A stretch of 6,021 nucleotides of DNA, taken from Deltaproteobacteria bacterium (lineage in GTDB: Bacteria; UBA10199; DSSB01). The position numbers and the translations under genes are program-made. The stretch covers positions 1 to 6,021 of the forward strand of contig JAGRNM010000090.1 of NCBI GenBank assembly GCA_020440745.1, given 5' to 3'. This document shows, piece after piece, positions 1 through 3,742 of the stretch. Under the pieces are notes generated by a model. That model was not told the origin of the DNA and did not search any database. It saw nothing but the letters and a program-made list of their open reading frames with translations. Numbering within the stretch: the first letter of the stretch is position 1; every line of letters starts with the position of its first letter.

Positions 1-218
1 TTTTTAATAACTATCGACCTCAGTTTTACTTAAGGACGACAGACGTGACTGGATCGGTGAAATTACCTGAGGGAGTAGAGATGGTAATGCCAGGCGACAA
101 TGTGACGATAGAAGTAGAGTTGATTACGCCTGTGGCGATGGAGAAAGAGATGCGCTTTGCGATCCGAGAAGGTGGTCGTACAGTAGGTGCTGGCGTCTGT
201 ACCGAAATTATTGAGTAG
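1..218 (+). CDS. tuf: Elongation factor Tu, C-terminal fragment (5' end outside window)
   Basis: EF-Tu is the cytoplasmic GTPase that carries aminoacyl-tRNA to the ribosomal A site. Only the last 71 codons are present; the first whole codon is at base 3 and the TAG stop is at 216-218. The fragment is the end of domain 3, the second beta-barrel. It contains the family blocks YRPQFYLRTTDVTG, VMPGDNVTIEVELITPVAME and RFAIREGGRTVGAGV, and it finishes GVCTEIIE. The G domain and domain 2 lie upstream, so completeness cannot be judged. Synonymous codon choice looks different from the downstream genes: of nine valine codons four are GTG, four GTA, one GTC and none GTT. The Cys near the C-terminus, where Val, Ile or Ser is more usual, is a small oddity. 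It lies 42 bases upstream of trnW with no convincing terminator between, so cotranscription is likely. Confidence 0.97.
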   Translation, partial: FNNYRPQFYLRTTDVTGSVKLPEGVEMVMPGDNVTIEVELITPVAMEKEMRFAIREGGRTVGAGVCTEIIE

Positions 219-260
219 GCTCTAGCAGTTGAGCAAGAGTATGGTTAGGAATAGAATTTT

Positions 261-333
261 AGGAGAGTAGCTCAATTGGTAGAGCACCGGTCTCCAAAAC
301 CGGGGGTTGCAGGTTCGATTCCTGTCTCTCCTG
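261..333 (+). tRNA. trnW: tRNA-Trp (anticodon CCA)
   Basis: A complete 73-base cloverleaf can be drawn. The acceptor stem AGGAGAG (261-267) pairs with CTCTCCT (326-332). The D stem is GCTC/GAGC (270-273 with 282-285), with GG in its loop. The anticodon stem is CCGGT/ACCGG (287-291 with 299-303) and its loop CTCCAAA has CCA at 294-296. The T stem is GCAGG/CCTGT (309-313 with 321-325; the first pair is G-U), around TTCGATT. The discriminator base is G333. The bases that follow are CTC, so the 3' CCA is not encoded and must be added after transcription. The gene sits between tuf and secE, a common place for trnW in bacteria. The acceptor 3' strand CTCTCCT is repeated immediately after the gene (334-340). 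Confidence 0.98.
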
Positions 334-362
334 CTCTCCTAGAAAGTGTTTAAGGATTTTTA

Positions 363-752
363 ATGAACGGAAGCTATCGAAGAATAGTAGAAATAGTCCT
401 AGCGGCAACGGCAGTGGGATTATTTGTAATGCTTTTTAAGCTCTTTGATAAGTTTTGGTCTTTATTTAATTTTTCTGTTGCTACTAATTTTTGGCAAAAC
501 CCTACTTTTTGGGCTGGTTTTGCGATTAGCTTTGGTCTTTGGTTTTTGGTGCGTCGTTCAGAAAAGTCCATGGTTTTTTTAGATGAAGTAGCTTTAGAGC
601 TTTCTAGAGTGATTTGGCCTGAGCGAGGCGATACGGTTAAGTCCTCGGGTGTTATTTTAGTTTTAATTGCTATTGCTGCTTTAGTTATATTTGTTTTTGA
701 TGGTTTGTGGGGGACTTTGATGGAAAAGTTTTTGCAAGCAAACTGGTTATAG
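363..752 (+). CDS. secE: Preprotein translocase subunit SecE, three-TM type
   Basis: SecE is the essential small subunit of the SecYEG channel in the inner membrane; it clamps SecY and is needed for protein export. The 129-residue product is close to the E. coli length (127) and longer than the usual single-helix SecE of about 60-90 residues. Three hydrophobic segments are visible: about residues 8-27, 46-63 and 96-118. The conserved core precedes the last one: an amphipathic helix (about 70-82) and the motif SRVIWPERGDTVKSS, matching the family pattern in which Trp-Pro is followed by a basic residue. The ATG is supported by AAGGA at 352-356, six bases upstream. It starts 29 bases after trnW and lies 70 bases before nusG, its usual partner. 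The N-terminal two helices are the variable part; the core motif makes the assignment firm. Confidence 0.95.
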   Translation: MNGSYRRIVEIVLAATAVGLFVMLFKLFDKFWSLFNFSVATNFWQNPTFWAGFAISFGLWFLVRRSEKSMVFLDEVALELSRVIWPERGDTVKSSGVILVLIAIAALVIFVFDGLWGTLMEKFLQANWL

Positions 753-772
753 TTTGGGATTAAGTAAATGAT

Positions 773-786
773 AGACTTAAAAGTCT
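773..786 (+). other. Small inverted repeat in the secE–nusG gap
   Basis: AGACTT (773-778) and AAGTCT (781-786) form a perfect inverted repeat around AA. As RNA it would be a 5-bp stem with a four-base loop. It is short and AT-rich, and no T-run follows at once, although a run of eight T occurs further on, before the nusG ribosome binding site. It might be a weak processing or pausing element, or chance. Confidence 0.3.
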
Positions 787-822
787 TGCTTAGTGATTTT
801 AATTTTTTTTGGGAGTTTTGAC

Positions 823-1356
823 ATGGCCCATAAATGGTATGTAGTTCATACCTATTCTGGTTTTGAAGAAAAAGCTAAACAGGCTTTGCTGGAACGCTCT
901 GAGAGTTTGGGAATGGCGGACTCTGTTTCGGAGGTCTTGGTTCCTGCAGAAAAAATTGTGGAGGTTAAAAAGGGGGGAGAGAAAAAAACCAGCAGTAGGC
1001 AGTTTTTTCCCGGTTATATTTTGGTGAAAATGGAGTTAAGCGATGCTACTTGGCATTTAATTAAAGATACTCCAAAAATTACAGGCTTTGTTGGTAATAG
1101 TAAAAAACCATCTCCTGTCTCAGAGAAAGAAATTGAGCGTATTTTTAAGCAAGTGCATGAAGGCGCTGCGGAGCCTAAGCAGGTAGGTGATTTTAGCAAG
1201 GGAGAAACCATTAAAGTTTCTGAAGGGCCCTTTGGAGGTTTTACAGGCGTGGTTGAGGAGGTTAACCAAGAAAAGTCTAAGTTAAAGGTCTTGGTAAGTA
1301 TTTTTGGTCGCTCAACACCTTTAGAATTGGATTTTACTCAGGTTCAAAAAACCTAA
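823..1356 (+). CDS. nusG: Transcription termination/antitermination factor NusG
   Basis: NusG binds RNA polymerase across the clamp and the beta lobe, suppresses pausing, and links the polymerase to Rho or to ribosomal protein S10. The 177-residue product has the NGN domain (about 3-110, beginning KWYVVHTYSGFEEKA, with RQFFPGYILVKM and TWHLIKDTPKITGFVG). A KOW domain follows (about 125-177, GETIKVSEGPFGGFTGVVEEV, then KVLVSIFGRSTPLELDFTQV). I chose the ATG at 823 because GGGAG (811-815) lies seven bases upstream and family members begin with this short Met-x-x-x-Trp-Tyr start. The reading frame extends back to a GTG at 793, but the extra residues are not conserved-looking and no ribosome binding site supports it. 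No insertion between NGN and KOW is seen, so this is a plain NusG and not a specialised paralogue. Confidence 0.97.
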   Translation: MAHKWYVVHTYSGFEEKAKQALLERSESLGMADSVSEVLVPAEKIVEVKKGGEKKTSSRQFFPGYILVKMELSDATWHLIKDTPKITGFVGNSKKPSPVSEKEIERIFKQVHEGAAEPKQVGDFSKGETIKVSEGPFGGFTGVVEEVNQEKSKLKVLVSIFGRSTPLELDFTQVQKT

Positions 1357-1374
1357 ACTTTGATTTTGATAAGC

Positions 1375-1402
1375 TTGAGTCTGTGATTTTTAAAATTTTA
1401 AT
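1375..1402 (+). promoter_or_regulatory. Possible sigma-70-type promoter upstream of rplK
   Basis: TTGAGT (1375-1380, four of six matches to the -35 consensus) and TTTAAT (1397-1402, five of six to the -10) are separated by 16 bases in the nusG–rplK gap. In E. coli a promoter at the same place (PL11) drives rplKA. The sequence around is AT-rich, so such matches occur by chance. Transcription would begin near 1409, inside the hairpin at 1401-1421. Confidence 0.3.
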
Positions 1403-1429
1403 CCTAGCTTTAGCTAAGGATCAGTTTTT
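1401..1429 (+). terminator. Hairpin with T-run before rplK (weak terminator or attenuator)
   Basis: ATCCTAGC (1401-1408) can pair with GCTAAGGAT (1413-1421) around the loop TTTA, giving eight pairs with one bulged A. CAG and a run of five T (1425-1429) follow. The stem is AT-rich and has a bulge, so full termination is unlikely; partial attenuation, an RNA processing site or a leader element are alternatives. The hairpin ends about ten bases before the rplK ribosome binding site. In E. coli L1 represses rplKA through a leader structure in this region, but I cannot recognise the L1-binding internal loop here. Confidence 0.4.
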
Positions 1430-1441
1430 GTAGGAAAATTT

Positions 1442-1864
1442 ATGGCTAAAAAAGTACAAGCGTTAATTAAACTTCAGTGTCCTGCTGGTCAGGCAAATCC
1501 TTCTCCTCCTGTAGGTCCTGCTTTGGGCCAGCATGGTGTTAATATTATGGAGTTTTGTAAGGCCTTTAATGCTAGGACTCAAAAAGATGCTGGTTTAATT
1601 ATTCCGGTAGTCATTACGGTTTATCAGGATCGTTCTTTTACCTTTATTACTAAGACTCCTCCTGCGGCTATTTTGCTTAAAAAAGCAGCTAAAATTAATA
1701 AGGGTAGTGGTACTCCTAATAAGAATAAGGTAGGAACGGTTACTAAGGCTCAGGTGGAGGAAATCGCTAAGCTAAAGATGCCGGATTTGAACGCCTTAGA
1801 CTTGGCGGCTGCTTTTAATACGGTAGCAGGTACTGCCAGAAGCATGGGAATTGAAATTAAATAA
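1442..1864 (+). CDS. rplK: 50S ribosomal protein L11
   Basis: L11 binds the GTPase-associated region of 23S rRNA at the base of the L7/L12 stalk; it takes part in factor-dependent GTP hydrolysis and in the stringent response. The 140-residue product (E. coli 142) is complete. The N-terminal domain carries PAGQANPSPPVGPALGQHG followed by VNIMEFCKAFNARTQ. Pro22 and Pro26, where thiostrepton-resistance changes map in other bacteria, are both present. The C-terminal RNA-binding domain (about 72-140) includes TKTPPAAILLKKAAK, the GSGTPNKNKVG loop and GTARSMGI. AGGA (1432-1435) is six bases before the ATG. Residue 13 is Cys in LQCPAG where Ile, Leu, Val or Ala is more usual. rplA follows after 14 bases, the normal L11–L1 pair. 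Confidence 0.98.
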   Translation: MAKKVQALIKLQCPAGQANPSPPVGPALGQHGVNIMEFCKAFNARTQKDAGLIIPVVITVYQDRSFTFITKTPPAAILLKKAAKINKGSGTPNKNKVGTVTKAQVEEIAKLKMPDLNALDLAAAFNTVAGTARSMGIEIK

Positions 1865-1878
1865 AGAGGTTTTTGATC

Positions 1879-2565
1879 ATGGCTGGAAAAAAGTATCAAG
1901 AAGTCTCTAATAAAGTAGAGCAAATCAAAAAATATAGCTTGGATGAAGCTACCAAGCTTTTAACTGAGTTAAAAACCGCTAACTTTGATGAGTCGGTGGA
2001 CGTGGCTATTGGTTTGGGCATTGATGCCAAGCAATCAGATCAAATGGTGCGCGGTGCCGTTGCCTTGCCCCATGGTACTGGTAAAAAGCTTAGGATTTTG
2101 GTTTTTGCTAAAGGAGAAAAAGAGACTGAGGCTAAGGAGGCAGGGGCTGACTATGTAGGTGGGGAAGACTTGGTAGAAAAGGTTCAGGGCGGTTGGTTGG
2201 ACTTTGATAAAGTGGTTTCTACCCCTGATATGATGGCCGTGGTTTCTAAGTTGGGTAAAATCTTAGGTCCTAGGGGAATGATGCCTAATCCCAAAGTAGG
2301 GACAGTTAGTTTTGAAGTGGCTAAAGTAATTAAGGAACTTAAAGCTGGTCGGGTAGAGTTTCGTAATGATAAGGCAGGTATTTTACATGCTGCAGTAGGT
2401 AAATTGTCCTTTGGTCCAGAGAAAATCAAAGAAAATTTTATGGCATTTTTAGAGGCGGTTAAAAAGGCAAAACCCCCCTCAAGTAAAGGAGCTTACTTAA
2501 GATCCATTAGTCTAGCGCCTACGATGGGCCCAGCGGTCAAGGTGGATACAGTAGCTTTTCTTTAG
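1879..2565 (+). CDS. rplA: 50S ribosomal protein L1
   Basis: L1 forms the mobile stalk at the E site and helps release deacylated tRNA; in many bacteria it also represses translation of its own operon. The product has 228 residues, the normal length. The two-domain fold is recognised from VDVAIGLGIDAKQSDQMVRG followed by AVALPHGTGK (about 41-69) and the L1 signature LGPRGMMPNPKVGTV (129-143), then LKAGRVEFRNDKAG and the C-terminal SISLAPTMGPAVKVD. I place the start at ATG 1879: the purine-rich AAGAGG (1864-1869) lies nine bases upstream. A TTG two codons earlier (1873) also opens the frame but is only three bases from that site, too near. The ribosome binding site directly follows, and shares a base with, the rplK stop, so translation is probably coupled. 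Confidence 0.98.
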   Translation: MAGKKYQEVSNKVEQIKKYSLDEATKLLTELKTANFDESVDVAIGLGIDAKQSDQMVRGAVALPHGTGKKLRILVFAKGEKETEAKEAGADYVGGEDLVEKVQGGWLDFDKVVSTPDMMAVVSKLGKILGPRGMMPNPKVGTVSFEVAKVIKELKAGRVEFRNDKAGILHAAVGKLSFGPEKIKENFMAFLEAVKKAKPPSSKGAYLRSISLAPTMGPAVKVDTVAFL

Positions 2566-2597
2566 TTTGGTTTTTTATTTTTAAAAAGGATTTTAGC

Positions 2598-3113
2598 GTG
2601 AATCGACAAGAAAAAGAACAGGCTATATCGGACCTAAGAACTCGTTTTGAAAAAGCGAGTCTTACTCTATTAACCGACTATTGTGGTTTAAAGGTTAATA
2701 ATATTAACCAATTAAGAGCTCAGTTAAAAGAGGTTGGGGCCGAAATGAAGGTGGTTAAAAACACCTTGGCTAAGTTGGTACTAAAAGACACAGGTTTAGA
2801 AGCTTTAGAGTCTTATTTTGCAGGTACGGTAGCTGTGGTAACTACTGGAGAAGATCCAGTAAGTCCTGCTAAGGTCTTAGTTAAGTTTATTAAAGATCAT
2901 GAAAAGCCTGTGCTTAAGATTGGTTATTTGTCAGGGGACTTAATGGAGCCTAAGAGTGTTGAGGCTCTTTCTAAGCTTCCTGGAAGAGAGGAACTCTTAT
3001 CTAAGTTATTGGGTAGTATGCAGGCGCCGGCTCAGAACTTAGTTAACGTTATTGCTGCGATTCCTAGACAATTAGTGACAGTATTGGCAGCAGTTAGGGA
3101 TACAAAAGCGTAA
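2598..3113 (+). CDS. rplJ: 50S ribosomal protein L10 (GTG start)
   Basis: L10 anchors the L7/L12 dimers to the ribosome and forms the stalk base with L11. The product has 171 residues (E. coli 165). The N-terminal rRNA-binding domain shows LLTDYCGL (24-31) and VKNTLAK (53-59). The motif LPGREELLSKLLGSM (127-141) precedes the C-terminal helix that binds L7/L12. About 30 residues follow that motif, some eight more than in E. coli; this resembles bacteria whose L10 holds three L7/L12 dimers. The start is GTG at 2598, with AAGGA (2586-2590) seven bases upstream; the MNRQEKE start fits the family. The gap after rplA is only 32 bases, T-rich and without a stem-loop, so the long L10-binding leader known from E. 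coli is not present between the genes. Confidence 0.97.
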   Translation: MNRQEKEQAISDLRTRFEKASLTLLTDYCGLKVNNINQLRAQLKEVGAEMKVVKNTLAKLVLKDTGLEALESYFAGTVAVVTTGEDPVSPAKVLVKFIKDHEKPVLKIGYLSGDLMEPKSVEALSKLPGREELLSKLLGSMQAPAQNLVNVIAAIPRQLVTVLAAVRDTKA

Positions 3114-3125
3114 GTTTTTATTTTT

Positions 3126-3150
3126 AAAATTCGGATTTGTTTCGAATTTT
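3126..3150 (+). promoter_or_regulatory. Stem-loop in the rplJ–rplL gap
   Basis: AAAATTCG (3126-3133) and CGAATTTT (3143-3150) pair perfectly over 8 bp around a nine-base loop, and a T-rich, interrupted tract follows (3152-3172). The stem is weak at its base, so it is a poor terminator candidate. It may be an RNase processing site or a partial attenuator that helps set the L10 to L7/L12 ratio. I see no convincing separate promoter for rplL in this gap. Confidence 0.45.
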
Positions 3151-3196
3151 GATTTTATTATTTATTAATTTTCACTCACTTGGAAAGGAATAAACC

Positions 3197-3574
3197 ATGG
3201 CCGTTACACAAGAAGAGATTTTAGAAGCTGTCGGAAATATGACTTTGCTTCAGGTAGCAGATCTCGTCAAAGCCTTTGAAGAAAAATTTGGTGTCTCTGC
3301 TGCAGCACCTGTTGCTGTTGCCGCTGGTGGAGCGGCTGCTGGTGGTGAAGCCGCTGAAGAGCAAACCGAGTTTACTGTTGTGCTAGCTTCTGCTGGTGAT
3401 AATAAAATTGCTGTTATTAAAGAAGTGCGTGCTATCACTGGCTTGGGCTTAAAAGAAGCTAAAGAGCTAGTCGAGGGAGCTCCTAAACCAGTCAAAGAAG
3501 GTGTCAGTAAAGAAGAGGCTGGTAAAGTAAAAGAGCAACTAGAAAAAGCTGGGGCTAAAGTAGAGCTTAAATAA
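3197..3574 (+). CDS. rplL: 50S ribosomal protein L7/L12
   Basis: L7/L12 is the multicopy acidic stalk protein that recruits EF-Tu, EF-G, IF2 and release factors and stimulates their GTPase. The 125-residue product is of typical length. The N-terminal dimerisation domain (1-34) ends in VKAFEEKFGVS. An Ala/Gly/Val-rich hinge spans about 35-55. The C-terminal globular domain (56-125) has the factor-binding block IKEVRAITGLGLKEAKELVE (74-93) and GAPKPVKEGV. AAAGGA (3184-3189) lies seven bases before the ATG, a strong ribosome binding site, as expected for the protein needed in several copies per ribosome. A terminator-like structure follows the gene before rpoB. Confidence 0.98.
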   Translation: MAVTQEEILEAVGNMTLLQVADLVKAFEEKFGVSAAAPVAVAAGGAAAGGEAAEEQTEFTVVLASAGDNKIAVIKEVRAITGLGLKEAKELVEGAPKPVKEGVSKEEAGKVKEQLEKAGAKVELK

Positions 3575-3597
3575 GCTGCTATGGCTTTGTTTGCTCA

Positions 3598-3616
3598 ATC
3601 TAAGTCAAGCTTAGAT
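3598..3616 (+). promoter_or_regulatory. First stem-loop of the rplL–rpoB gap
   Basis: ATCTAAG (3598-3604) and CTTAGAT (3610-3616) form a perfect 7-bp stem with the five-base loop TCAAG, 24 bases after the rplL stop. No T-run follows, so it is not an intrinsic terminator by itself. It could protect the rplL mRNA 3' end or be cut by RNase III or RNase E; in E. coli an RNase III site lies in this gap. Confidence 0.45.
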
Positions 3617-3636
3617 ATTTAAAGTTTGTGCTTATA

Positions 3637-3675
3637 GAGTTTTGGAGTCTTTTTTTAAAAGGCTCCACTCTTTTT
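3637..3675 (+). terminator. Intrinsic terminator/attenuator between rplL and rpoB
   Basis: GGAGTCTTTT (3644-3653) pairs with AAAAGGCTCC (3657-3666) around TTT, ten pairs with one G-U. After a three-base bulge, GAGT (3637-3640) continues with ACTC (3667-3670). Five T follow at once (3671-3675). This is the strongest terminator-like structure in the window. Since rpoB lies just downstream with no clear promoter of its own, partial termination is more likely than a full stop: ribosomal proteins are needed in larger amount than polymerase subunits, and E. coli has an attenuator at this position. Confidence 0.75.
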
Positions 3676-3706
3676 AAGCCTTGTAAGAATTAATTCAAAT
3701 AAAGTG

Positions 3707-3727
3707 CTCTTCTTATAAAGAGTTTTT
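3707..3727 (+). promoter_or_regulatory. Third stem-loop, just before the rpoB ribosome binding site
   Basis: CTCTT (3707-3711) and AAGAG (3718-3722) form a 5-bp stem with a six-base loop, followed by TTTTT (3723-3727). The T-run is part of a nine-base TTTTTAAGC that also follows the stronger terminator (3671-3679). It may be a weak second attenuator or part of the rpoB leader. The short stem makes strong termination unlikely. Confidence 0.35.
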
Positions 3728-3742
3728 AAGCAAGGGGAATGC

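Noticed and set aside
229..257. TTGAGC and TAGAAT with a 17-base spacer, resembling a sigma-70 promoter before trnW
   Set aside because: Transcription would begin near 264, inside the tRNA acceptor stem, so it could not make trnW. It might at most serve secE, and tuf readthrough explains expression more simply.
793..822. GTG start giving nusG ten extra N-terminal residues
   Set aside because: No ribosome binding site precedes 793, the extra residues are not like the family, and GGGAG is well placed for ATG 823.
1873..1878. TTG start giving rplA two extra residues
   Set aside because: It lies only three bases after AAGAGG, and the ATG at 1879 has the better spacing and fits family starts.
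3250..3495. Minus-strand open frame of 81 codons inside rplL
   Set aside because: Its Ala-rich product mirrors the Ala/Gly hinge codons of rplL; no family resemblance. The other minus-strand frames in secE, nusG and rplA are rejected on the same ground.
3564..3577. AGCTT/AAGCT hairpin across the rplL stop codon
   Set aside because: Only 5 bp with a four-base AAAT loop, covered by translating ribosomes and lacking a T-run; probably chance.
3687..3696. Perfect 10-bp palindrome GAATTAATTC between rplL and rpoB
   Set aside because: It has no loop, is very AT-rich and has no second copy, so an operator claim is not supported.
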